A stretch of 64,000 bases of DNA from Microbacterium sp. 18062 (GTDB lineage: Bacteria; Actinomycetota; Actinomycetes; Actinomycetales; Microbacteriaceae), in NCBI RefSeq assembly GCF_902706225.1, contig NZ_CACSKB010000016.1:1-64000 (forward strand), given 5' to 3'. Below, in pieces: positions 27,334 to 34,838 of the stretch (position 1 is the stretch's first letter; each line of letters starts with the position of its first letter). The notes beneath the pieces are model-generated. The model had not been told where the DNA came from. It ran no database searches and was given only the letters and a program-made list of their open reading frames with translations. Made by a program: the position numbers and the translations under genes.

Positions 27334-27494
27334 ACCCGTGTTCGCAACCCCTCGTCCTGATTTCTCCTCGCCCGCCACCGCCGCAAGCGTCCCCCGGAAG
27401 GGCGTATGGTGCAATGCGAGCAGCCCGCGAATGCGGCAGGGGACGCCGCGCACGTGGCCTCCCCCTCGTCCGGGAACATCGAAGGGGTCACGAC

Positions 27495-28502
27495 GTGGAC
27501 GAACGCACGGATGCCGCGCGCGCGACCCGCGGCGACGTCGCGCGCCTCGCCGGCGTCAGCACCGCGGTGGTCAGCTATGTCGTCAACGGAGGCCCCCGCC
27601 CCGTCGCCGACGACACCCGGGCGCGGGTCCTGGCCGCGGTCCGCGCGCTCGACTACCGGCCGAACGCGAGCGCGCGCGCGCTGAAGCGCGGGTCGACGCA
27701 GCTGCTCGGGCTCGTGGTCTCGGAGATCGTCAACCCCTACTTCTCGGAGTTCATCGACGCCATCGACGCCGCTGCGTTCGAGCACTCGCACAGCATCATC
27801 CTCACCAGCACGCACGAACGCGCCGAGCGCGAGCGGCTGCTCGTCCCCGCCCTGATCGAACGCGGGATCGACGGGCTGATCTTCCTCACCCGTCTCCACG
27901 ACCACGGCCTCTACTCGATCGCCGAGGCGACGATCCCCCGCGTCTTCCTGGATCACTCGTACCCCACGCTCCCCCATCACACGATCAGCCCCGATGCTCT
28001 GGACGGCGCCCACCGGGCGACGAATCACCTCATCGAGCACGGACACACTCGTCTCGGCATCATCCTCGGGGTGCACGAGTCCCCGCAGATCGACCTGCGG
28101 CGCGTGGGCTGGGAGCGTGCGCTCGCCGCCGCGGGGATCGCGGATCCGGGACCGACGATCACGACGTGGGACCGCAGAGGCGGATACGACGGCGCCCGCC
28201 TGCTCCTCGACTCGGCCGAGCCCCCCACGGCGATCCTCGCCGGCTCGGACCTGATCGCGGTCGGCGCGCTGCAGGCCATCCGCGACCACGGACTGCGCGT
28301 GCCCGACGACATCGCGATCGTCAGCTACGACGGCACCAGCGAGTCCGAGTACTCCTCACCGCCCCTGACGGCCGTGCGCCAGCCGTTCGAGGCGATGGCG
28401 GCGGCGGCGGTCGAGCGGGTGATCTTCCGGCAGTCGACGCCCGATCATCTCGTCTTCCCGATGGAGTTCGTCGTCCGGCGTTCCTGCGGCTGCGCGCCCT
28501 GA
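27495..28502 (+). CDS. LacI-family transcriptional regulator
   Basis: 335-residue repressor. The helix-turn-helix RGDVARLAGVSTAVVSYVVNGG occupies about residues 11-32, and the hinge ALDYRPNASARALKRG follows. The periplasmic-binding-protein-like effector domain ends with the common RRSCGC motif. The GTG at 27495 has GAAGGGG 7 nt upstream; earlier in-frame starts would add a non-conserved Arg-rich tail. It probably senses galactose, melibiose or an oligosaccharide and controls the two GH36 units. Confidence 0.87.
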   Translation: MDERTDAARATRGDVARLAGVSTAVVSYVVNGGPRPVADDTRARVLAAVRALDYRPNASARALKRGSTQLLGLVVSEIVNPYFSEFIDAIDAAAFEHSHSIILTSTHERAERERLLVPALIERGIDGLIFLTRLHDHGLYSIAEATIPRVFLDHSYPTLPHHTISPDALDGAHRATNHLIEHGHTRLGIILGVHESPQIDLRRVGWERALAAAGIADPGPTITTWDRRGGYDGARLLLDSAEPPTAILAGSDLIAVGALQAIRDHGLRVPDDIAIVSYDGTSESEYSSPPLTAVRQPFEAMAAAAVERVIFRQSTPDHLVFPMEFVVRRSCGCAP

Positions 28503-28583
28503 GCCCCCGGCCGGCGCCGGTCCGGGCGGTGCGGCCGTCAGTCACAAGACGGTTCGGGTCGACACAGACGTTCCCGTCGAGCC

Positions 28584-28620
28584 GGTTCAGGTCATCTATG
28601 AACCAGTTTCAGTTCACTGG
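28584..28620. promoter_or_regulatory. Operator-like inverted repeats between convergent genes
   Basis: GGTTCA (28584-28589) and TGAACC (28599-28604) form 6-bp arms, and CCAGT/ACTGG at 28603-28620 form a second overlapping pair. On the minus strand 28590-28604 reads GGTTCATAGATGACC, resembling the GGTT...AACC sites of the MarR gene at 36195. It is unusual because it lies between the 3' ends of the LacI and reductase genes, not in front of a gene. Confidence 0.35.
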
Positions 28621-28637
28621 TCGCCTTGCGCCTCGTC

Positions 28638-28667
28638 GATGCTCCGGCACAGCCGCGCCGGAGCATC
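28638..28667. terminator. Bidirectional hairpin terminator
   Basis: An 11-bp perfect stem, GATGCTCCGGC at 28638-28648 with its complement at 28657-28667, around an 8-nt loop. It overlaps the stop codon of the reductase gene and lies between convergent genes, so it can serve the P450 operon from the right and the LacI gene from the left. Confidence 0.6.
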
Positions 28668-29607
28668 ACAGCTCCAGCACGAGCCGCTTGCCCTTGCAGC
28701 GCGAGACGCAGATCATCATGACCTCGGACTCCTCGCGTTCCTTCGCGTTGAGCACCGCGTCACGGTGGTCCGGCTCCCCCTCCACGACGAACGTCTCGCA
28801 GGTTCCGCACGTTCCTCCCCGGCACGACGAGGGGGCGGGGACCCCCGCCTCGCTCACCTTGTCGAGGATCGACTCGCCCGGCAGCACCGTGATGGTCCTG
28901 CCCGTCAGCGACAGCTCCACCTCGAAGGCGTGATCGCTCTCCGTCTCGACGACGTTCTCGTTCGTGAACCGCTCCACGACGAGGTCGACGCCGGCCGTGC
29001 CCGCCTCCTGCTCGAGCGCGTCGAGCAGCCGCGCCGGCCCGCACGCGTACACGACCGCCTCCTCCGCCTCGGCGACGATCGACGGCAGCGCCATGCGCTG
29101 GCCCAGCGAGCTCACGTAGACGCGCACCCGGTCGCCGTACCGCTCGAGGTGGCCGCCGAACGCCATGGTGCTCGGCTCGCGTCCCGCGTAGTGCAGCACC
29201 CATTCCGCGCCCGCTGCCTCGGCGGCGGCGATCATCGGCAGGATCGGGGTGATCCCGATCCCGCCGGCGACGAACACCATCCGCTCGCGCGGCACGAAGT
29301 GGAACAGGTCGCGCGGCTCCGAGACGCGTACCAGCTGCCCCTGGCGGACGTTCTCGTGGAGGTGGCGGCTCCCGCCCTCGCCCGCCTCCTCGCGCAGCAC
29401 CGCGATGCGGTACGCGGAGCGGTCGGCCGGGTCGCCGCACAGCGAGTACTGCCGCACGAGCGCCGGCTGCCCCGGGCGGTCGATGTGCACGTCGATGTGC
29501 GATCCCGGCGTCCACTCCGGCAGGTGCTGACCCTGCGGATCGGTCAGCACGAGCCCGGCGATCCCGTGCGCCTCGTCGACGCGGGACGCCACCTGCAGCG
29601 TCAGCAT
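28666..29607 (-). CDS. VanB/phthalate-dioxygenase-reductase-like flavin/[2Fe-2S] oxidoreductase
   Basis: 313-residue electron-transfer protein of the PDR family: N-terminal flavin domain (RQYSLCG, residues 52-58), NAD domain (GGIGITP near 115 and YACGP near 187), and C-terminal plant-type [2Fe-2S] domain with Cys262, Cys267, Cys270 and Cys300 (CX4CX2CX29C). It passes electrons from NAD(P)H to an oxygenase. No Rieske oxygenase is encoded nearby. It is the last gene of the operon that begins with the P450 at 36044, so it is the likely redox partner of that P450, without a separate ferredoxin. The pairing is inference. Confidence 0.85.
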   Translation of the reverse strand: MLTLQVASRVDEAHGIAGLVLTDPQGQHLPEWTPGSHIDVHIDRPGQPALVRQYSLCGDPADRSAYRIAVLREEAGEGGSRHLHENVRQGQLVRVSEPRDLFHFVPRERMVFVAGGIGITPILPMIAAAEAAGAEWVLHYAGREPSTMAFGGHLERYGDRVRVYVSSLGQRMALPSIVAEAEEAVVYACGPARLLDALEQEAGTAGVDLVVERFTNENVVETESDHAFEVELSLTGRTITVLPGESILDKVSEAGVPAPSSCRGGTCGTCETFVVEGEPDHRDAVLNAKEREESEVMMICVSRCKGKRLVLEL

Positions 29608-29638
29608 CCTTCTCCTCCTGCGATCGTCCCGACCCCGC

Positions 29639-30463
29639 TCACGGCGCGGTCGCCTGACCGTGCGTGCGGTAGTTCGTGTGCTTCGCGCGCTGGATCAGCT
29701 CGTACACCCGGGTGCGCAGCACCGCGAACTCCGGAAGGGCGCGCGTGGAGAGCTGATCGCGATCGGCGGGGAGGTCGATCGCGACGTCCTCGAGCACGAA
29801 GGTCGGGGCGTGCGAGAGCACGATGACGCGCTGGCCGAGGTAGACCGACTCGTCGATGTCGTGCGTGACGAACAGCACCGTGACCCCCAGCTGCTTCCAC
29901 AGCCGCCGCACCAGGTCCTCGAGGTCCGCGCGCGTCTGCGCGTCGACCGCGGCGAAGGGCTCGTCCATGACGAGCACGTGCGGCTGATAGGCGATGGCCC
30001 GCGCGATCGCGACCCGCTGCTGCATACCGCCCGACAGCTGCCACGGGTACTTCTTGTGCGCCGCCGCCAGACCCACCGCCTCGAGCGCGTCGGCGACGAG
30101 CCTCGTGCGCTCGGCGCGGGACGTGCCCTTCGCCTTCAGCGGGAGCTCGACGTTGTCGTGCACCGTGAGCCACGGATACAGGCTGCGCCCGTAGTCCTGC
30201 AGCACGACGGCCATGCCCTCGGGCGGCTCGGTGACCGCACGCCCCTCGAGGACGACCTCTCCGGAGGTGGGGGCGAGCAGGCCCGAGACGCACCTGAGGA
30301 ACGTCGTCTTGCCCGCCCCGGACGGCCCGACGATGCAGACGAGCTCGTTCTTCCCGATCGAGAAGTCGAGGTTGCCGATCGCCTCCACCGCGGTCGGCCC
30401 GCTTCCGTAGACCTTGCGCAGCCGCTGGACCTCGAGCATGGGCTCCGTGGCGTGTGTGGACAT
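29639..30463 (-). CDS. Taurine/nitrate-type ABC importer, ATPase
   Basis: 274-residue SsuB-like ATPase with Walker A GPSGAGKTT near residue 45, Q-loop VLQDYGRSLYPW, signature LSGGMQQR near 145, Walker B VLVMDEPFAAVD and switch His in FVTHDIDES. It is a close paralogue of the ATPase at 15070. It lies between the permease genes and the reductase gene in the P450 operon and powers uptake of what is presumably the P450 substrate or its precursor. Confidence 0.9.
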   Translation of the reverse strand: MSTHATEPMLEVQRLRKVYGSGPTAVEAIGNLDFSIGKNELVCIVGPSGAGKTTFLRCVSGLLAPTSGEVVLEGRAVTEPPEGMAVVLQDYGRSLYPWLTVHDNVELPLKAKGTSRAERTRLVADALEAVGLAAAHKKYPWQLSGGMQQRVAIARAIAYQPHVLVMDEPFAAVDAQTRADLEDLVRRLWKQLGVTVLFVTHDIDESVYLGQRVIVLSHAPTFVLEDVAIDLPADRDQLSTRALPEFAVLRTRVYELIQRAKHTNYRTHGQATAP

Positions 30464-30468
30464 GTCTG

Positions 30469-31236
30469 TCACCTCTCCTGCGTCTGCATGCCGACGTACC
30501 AGCGCAGCACCCGACGCTCGATGAACTTGAAGATGATGTTCGCGACGACGCCGATGACGCCGAGCAGGATGATCCCGCTCCACATCTGCGTGATCTGGAA
30601 CAGCCGCTGGAACTGGATGATGTTGAAGCCGATGCCGTCGGTCGAGGCGAACATCTCGCTGATGACCATCATGATGATGCCGATCGACAGGGCCTGCCGT
30701 GCGCCCACGAAGACCTTGGGGGACGCCGCGGGGATGGTGATCGTCATCAGGCGACGCCATCCGCCGATCCGGTAGGAGCGGGCCGTGTCCATCTGGGTCA
30801 GCTCGATCCCGCGCACGCCCTCGATCGTGTTGATGAGCACCGGCCAGATGCAGCCGAACGCGATGACGGTGATCTGCATGTTCGCCCCGAAGCCGGTGAA
30901 CAGCATCACGATCGGAACGAGCACCGGCGGCGGGATCGCGCGGAAGATCTCGAACACCGGCTCGGTGTACAGCCGCACCCGGCGGAACGAGCCGACCAGG
31001 ACGCCGACGGCCACGGCGATCACGACGGCGCACAGGTAGCCGACCAGCAGCCGCGTCAGGCTCGGCAGTACGTCGTCGGTCAGACGCCCTTGCAGCCAGG
31101 TCTCGGGGAACACCCCGACGATCGCCACGGGCGAGGGCCAGTAGAGGCTCCGGGAGACCTCGGCCACCAGCTGCCACAGGGCGACGAGAACGACCGGGAC
31201 GGCGAAGGTCACGAGTATCCAGCGCAGCGCCTTCAT
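30469..31236 (-). CDS. Taurine/nitrate-type ABC importer, permease 1
   Basis: 255-residue SsuC-like permease with about six membrane helices. The EIFRAIPPPVLVPI segment near residue 96 and the coupling loop GGWRRLMTITIPAASPKV are present. It is a paralogue of the permease at 15887 (RAIPPP in both). Its stop is 5 bp from the ATPase start. It forms a heterodimeric channel with the product of 31239-32072. Confidence 0.88.
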   Translation of the reverse strand: MKALRWILVTFAVPVVLVALWQLVAEVSRSLYWPSPVAIVGVFPETWLQGRLTDDVLPSLTRLLVGYLCAVVIAVAVGVLVGSFRRVRLYTEPVFEIFRAIPPPVLVPIVMLFTGFGANMQITVIAFGCIWPVLINTIEGVRGIELTQMDTARSYRIGGWRRLMTITIPAASPKVFVGARQALSIGIIMMVISEMFASTDGIGFNIIQFQRLFQITQMWSGIILLGVIGVVANIIFKFIERRVLRWYVGMQTQER

Positions 31237-31238
31237 CG

Positions 31239-32072
31239 TCACCTCCCCTCCGACCGCACCGAGGCGTGCCAGAACAGCACGCGCCGCTCGACCAGCCGCG
31301 TGCCGACGTTGACGACGACGCCGAGGACGGCGGTCACGAGCACGAGCGCGTACATCGTCGAGACGGCCGCCGAGGACTGGGCGAGAGCGATGAGCTTGCC
31401 GATCCCGGGGGAGCCGATCACGAGCTCGCCCGTGATCTCGAGGATGAGCGCGACGGAGGCCGACAGCCGGATCCCGACGATGAGATAGGGCATCATGCTC
31501 GGCCAGACGACCGTCCGCACGATCCGCGCCGCGCCGAACCGGTAGCTGCGCGCCGTGTCGAGGGCGACCCGGTCGACGTCGCGCACGCCGTAGATCACCT
31601 GCACGAGGACGGGCCACAGGCTCGCGAAGACGACCAGCAGAAGGGTCGCCTGCATCGTCGTGCCGAACAGCAGCGCGGCCACCGGCACGAGCGCGACGGA
31701 GGGGATGGGGCGGAGGAACTCGATCGTCGAGGCCAGCATCCGGTCGATCACCGGCACGCTGGCGATCACGACGCCCAGCGCCACTCCGCCGACGACGGCG
31801 AGCGACAGGCCGATGAGCCATCCGAGCACCGTCGCCCCGAGCGCCTGCCAGAACGCCTCGGACTGCACCTGCGCGGCCAACGCCGAGATCATCTCGGACA
31901 GCGGCGGGAAGTAGGTGGGGTTCACCAGGCCGCTCGCAGGCAGCACCTGCAGGAGCAGTGCGAGGGTAAGGATGCCCGCCGCTCCCCACGCCAGCGGGTC
32001 GATGCTCGCGCGCGGGGCACGGGCGCTGCGCGTGCGCACCGTCGTGGTCGGCGAGGTGACCGGCGCGGTCAT
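31239..32072 (-). CDS. Taurine/nitrate-type ABC importer, permease 2
   Basis: 277-residue SsuC-like permease; EFLRPIPSVALVPV near residue 120 matches its paralogue at 16657. The ATG at 32072 overlaps the stop of the dihydroxyacetone kinase gene (ATGA), so the kinase and the permeases are translationally coupled. It is the partner of the permease at 30469. Confidence 0.87.
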   Translation of the reverse strand: MTAPVTSPTTTVRTRSARAPRASIDPLAWGAAGILTLALLLQVLPASGLVNPTYFPPLSEMISALAAQVQSEAFWQALGATVLGWLIGLSLAVVGGVALGVVIASVPVIDRMLASTIEFLRPIPSVALVPVAALLFGTTMQATLLLVVFASLWPVLVQVIYGVRDVDRVALDTARSYRFGAARIVRTVVWPSMMPYLIVGIRLSASVALILEITGELVIGSPGIGKLIALAQSSAAVSTMYALVLVTAVLGVVVNVGTRLVERRVLFWHASVRSEGR

Positions 32073-33778
32073 GACGTGGTCCCCGTCGCCAGGGCCCGCG
32101 CGGCTGCCTCCAGCTGCAGCGCGACGGCGACGGCTCCCGGGTCCGGGATGCCGTCGGCCCGCGCACCGATGTAGCTGCTGCGCCCGAGGGACGGCCGCAG
32201 CCCCGCGGTGGACTCGGCGCCTGTGCGCGCCGCGGCGGCGGCCATGCCCAGCAGCTCGGCCCCGGCGGCATCGCCGACGGAGAGCGCCTCGGCGGCGGGC
32301 TGGAGCGCGTCGACCATCGTGCTGTCGCCGGGAGCGGCGCCGCCGACGGCGCGGATGCGGGCGACGCCGGCGACGAACGCGCGCGCCCAGGCGGCGGCGA
32401 TCGGCTCCGCGTCTCGGAGCTCCTCGCTCATCGCCAGGACGAGCAGGCTGTACAGGGGCCCCGACGTCCCGCCCACCTCGCGACGCAGGATGTCGGCGAC
32501 GGCGGCGAGGTAGGCGTCGACCCGTGGGCGTGCACGAAGGGCGTCGCCGGCGGCGAGCACGGCGGAGGCTCCGCGGGCGAGATTGGTGCCGAGGTCGCCG
32601 TCGCCCACGCGCCGGTCGAGATCGGTGAGGTCCGGCTCGGCCTCGACGAGCGCGCGGGCGATCTCGTCGACGACGGCCGCGACGCGCACGACGAGCGGGT
32701 CGGTCTCGCCCGCGGCAGGCTCCTCCGGCGCTCGATGCGGCGCCGGAACGGTCTGCACGCGGTCGTCCGGGAGCACCGGCGTCGATGCGGGGAAGGCCGC
32801 GACGCGCGCGGGCGCCCCCAGCAGCTCGAGCGTCTCGGCGTCCGCGCGGGCGAGGGTCAGCGAGGCGCCGGGCATCTCCAACGAGGTGAGGAACGGACCT
32901 GCCCAGGTCATCCGCACGCGCAGCCCCGCCTCCCGCACGGTGCGCAGGATGTCGCCGTGCAGGATCCGCAGATCCAGGTCCGGGGTGCCGCCCAGCGAGT
33001 TGACGAGCACGACGACGTCCTCGCCCGGCGCGAGGGCGCGGTCGGCGAGGAGCGTCGCGACGAGCTCGCCGGCGATCTCCCGGCTGGGGACGAGGGCCCC
33101 GCGCCGACTGCCGGCCTCGCCGTGGATGCCCAGTCCCCATTCGATCTCGCCGTCGGCGAGCTCGAAGTTGGGCGCGGTCGCTCCCGGGACGAAGCACGGC
33201 CCGAGGGCGACGCCCATCGTCGCCGCTCCCGCGAGGAAGCGCCCGACCAGCCGCACGATCTCCTCGGCGCCGCGCCCCTGTTCGGCGGCGGCCCCGGCGA
33301 TCTTGTGCGCCAGGACCGTCGCGGTCAGGCCGCGACGGCCGGCCCTGGAGGCGTCCCCCAGGGCCGCGTCGTCGGCGACCACGATCATCTCGACCCGGAT
33401 CCCCTCGGCGCGGGCGATCTCCGCCGCCAGGCCGAAGTTGAGCCGGTCGCCCGTGTAGTTCTTCACGATCAGCACGACACCGGCCCGGGTGGCCACGGCG
33501 CGGATCGCGGCGTGCACGGCGTCGACCGACGGCGAGGTGAAGACCGGTCCGAGCACGGCCGCGTCCAGCATCCCGTGGCCCACGTAGCCGGCGTGCGCCG
33601 GCTCGTGGCCGCTTCCGCCGCCCGAGACGAGGGCGACGCGGGCGTCGTCCTTGCGCTCGTCGGGCGTGCGGACCACGACGGGCCAGCCGTCCACGCGGGC
33701 CAGGTGGGGACTCGCCGCCACGAGTCCCGAGATGTAGTCCTCGATGACGTCGGCGGGGGCGTTGATGATCTTCTTCAT
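32069..33778 (-). CDS. Dihydroxyacetone kinase family protein (fused DhaK-DhaL)
   Basis: 569-residue ATP-dependent kinase with an N-terminal DhaK domain and a C-terminal DhaL nucleotide domain, as in Citrobacter-type enzymes. DhaK features are SGGGSGHEPAHAGYVG near residue 45 and the substrate-binding His in GLGIHGEAG near 210. The DhaL part has the Mg-binding DRRVGDGDLGTNLARG near 385. It phosphorylates dihydroxyacetone or a related triose/tetrose. Its place inside a P450-importer operon is unusual: it lies 19 bp after the lipoprotein gene and overlaps a permease. ATG 33778 (MKKIINAP) matches the family N-terminus. Confidence 0.85.
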   Translation of the reverse strand: MKKIINAPADVIEDYISGLVAASPHLARVDGWPVVVRTPDERKDDARVALVSGGGSGHEPAHAGYVGHGMLDAAVLGPVFTSPSVDAVHAAIRAVATRAGVVLIVKNYTGDRLNFGLAAEIARAEGIRVEMIVVADDAALGDASRAGRRGLTATVLAHKIAGAAAEQGRGAEEIVRLVGRFLAGAATMGVALGPCFVPGATAPNFELADGEIEWGLGIHGEAGSRRGALVPSREIAGELVATLLADRALAPGEDVVVLVNSLGGTPDLDLRILHGDILRTVREAGLRVRMTWAGPFLTSLEMPGASLTLARADAETLELLGAPARVAAFPASTPVLPDDRVQTVPAPHRAPEEPAAGETDPLVVRVAAVVDEIARALVEAEPDLTDLDRRVGDGDLGTNLARGASAVLAAGDALRARPRVDAYLAAVADILRREVGGTSGPLYSLLVLAMSEELRDAEPIAAAWARAFVAGVARIRAVGGAAPGDSTMVDALQPAAEALSVGDAAGAELLGMAAAAARTGAESTAGLRPSLGRSSYIGARADGIPDPGAVAVALQLEAAARALATGTTS

Positions 33779-33797
33779 GGCGTGGCGACCGTCACCC

Positions 33798-34781
33798 CTA
33801 CTCGGCGAGGACGAAGGCGCCGGCCTTCTCGGCGGCCGCCTCCGGGTCCTCGAGGGTCCCGGCATCCGAGGCGAGCTCGGCGATCAGCAGCAGATCGTCG
33901 TAGTCGAGGCCCCACGAGAAGTTCGTCAGGACCATCGTGTCGATCAGCGCCGGGTCGATCTGCGTGAAGTTGGTCAGCTCCGCGCGGACCGCGTCGGGGT
34001 TCTCCGTCGCGTACGCGAACGACTTCTCCAGCGCGCGGTTGAACCTCTCGATGAGCTCGCGGTCCTCAGCCGCCTTCTCCTCGGTGACGAAGTACAGCGC
34101 CGTGACCAGCTCGGGGTCGGCCTCGACGTAGAGGCTCGACACGACGCGCGCGCCCTGTCCGCCGAGCACGCCGAGGAACGGCTCCGACGTCGACGCGGCG
34201 TCGATCTGTCCGGACTCGAGCGCGGCGCCCATGTCGGGCAGCGCCAGCTCGACGAAGTCGACCGTCGTCGGGTCCCCGCCGTCGTTCTCGATCGCGCGCC
34301 ACAGGAACACCTCGTGGAGGCCTCGGAGGGCGTTGACGGCGACCGTCTTGCCCTCGAGGTCCTTGGCGGAGCGGATGTCGCTGTCCTCGAGCACGACGAC
34401 GCCGCCGTGGTCCTCGCCCACGACGCCGGTCGTGCGCCCGCCCGCGGCGGTGGCGACCAGCGGAAGGCCCGAGGCCACCGCCTGGAGCACGTTGACCGAT
34501 CCGCCGTACTGGATGTCGTACTGGCCGTTGAGCAGCGCGGGGATCATCGCCGCGCTTCCCTGGCCGAACTCGATCTCGACCGTGAGACCTTCGTCGGCGA
34601 AGAAGCCCTGCTCCTCCCCGATGTAGAGCGCTGCGACGTCGACGACGGGGACGGCCCCGACGGTGACCGTCTGCAGCTCGCCCTCGGCAGCCGTCTCGGC
34701 CGGCTCGCCGCCGGAGCCGCACGCGGTCAGCGCCAGCGCCGTGACGGTGATGGCGGACAGCATCATCGCTGTTCTTCTCAT
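33798..34781 (-). CDS. Taurine/nitrate-type ABC importer, substrate-binding lipoprotein
   Basis: 327-residue NMT1/SsuA-like protein. The lipobox is ALTAC (Cys21), starting from the ATG at 34781 with AGGAGA upstream; an ATG 24 bp earlier is less likely. YIGEEQGFFADEGLTVEIEF near residue 55 and LEGKTVAVNALRG near 145 align with its paralogue at 17511. It lies 57 bp after the P450 gene. The ligand is unknown; a methoxylated aromatic acid would fit the operon. Confidence 0.87.
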   Translation of the reverse strand: MRRTAMMLSAITVTALALTACGSGGEPAETAAEGELQTVTVGAVPVVDVAALYIGEEQGFFADEGLTVEIEFGQGSAAMIPALLNGQYDIQYGGSVNVLQAVASGLPLVATAAGGRTTGVVGEDHGGVVVLEDSDIRSAKDLEGKTVAVNALRGLHEVFLWRAIENDGGDPTTVDFVELALPDMGAALESGQIDAASTSEPFLGVLGGQGARVVSSLYVEADPELVTALYFVTEEKAAEDRELIERFNRALEKSFAYATENPDAVRAELTNFTQIDPALIDTMVLTNFSWGLDYDDLLLIAELASDAGTLEDPEAAAEKAGAFVLAE

Positions 34782-34838
34782 TTCTTCTCCTGTTGTTCGG
34801 TGCATGTGTGGACGGTGGTGCGGAAAGGACGGGGGCGT

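Noticed and set aside
28666-29607. VanB subunit of a Rieske vanillate demethylase (VanAB)
   Set aside because: No VanA-type Rieske oxygenase gene is present in the window; vanillate demethylation is covered by the LigM-like enzyme.
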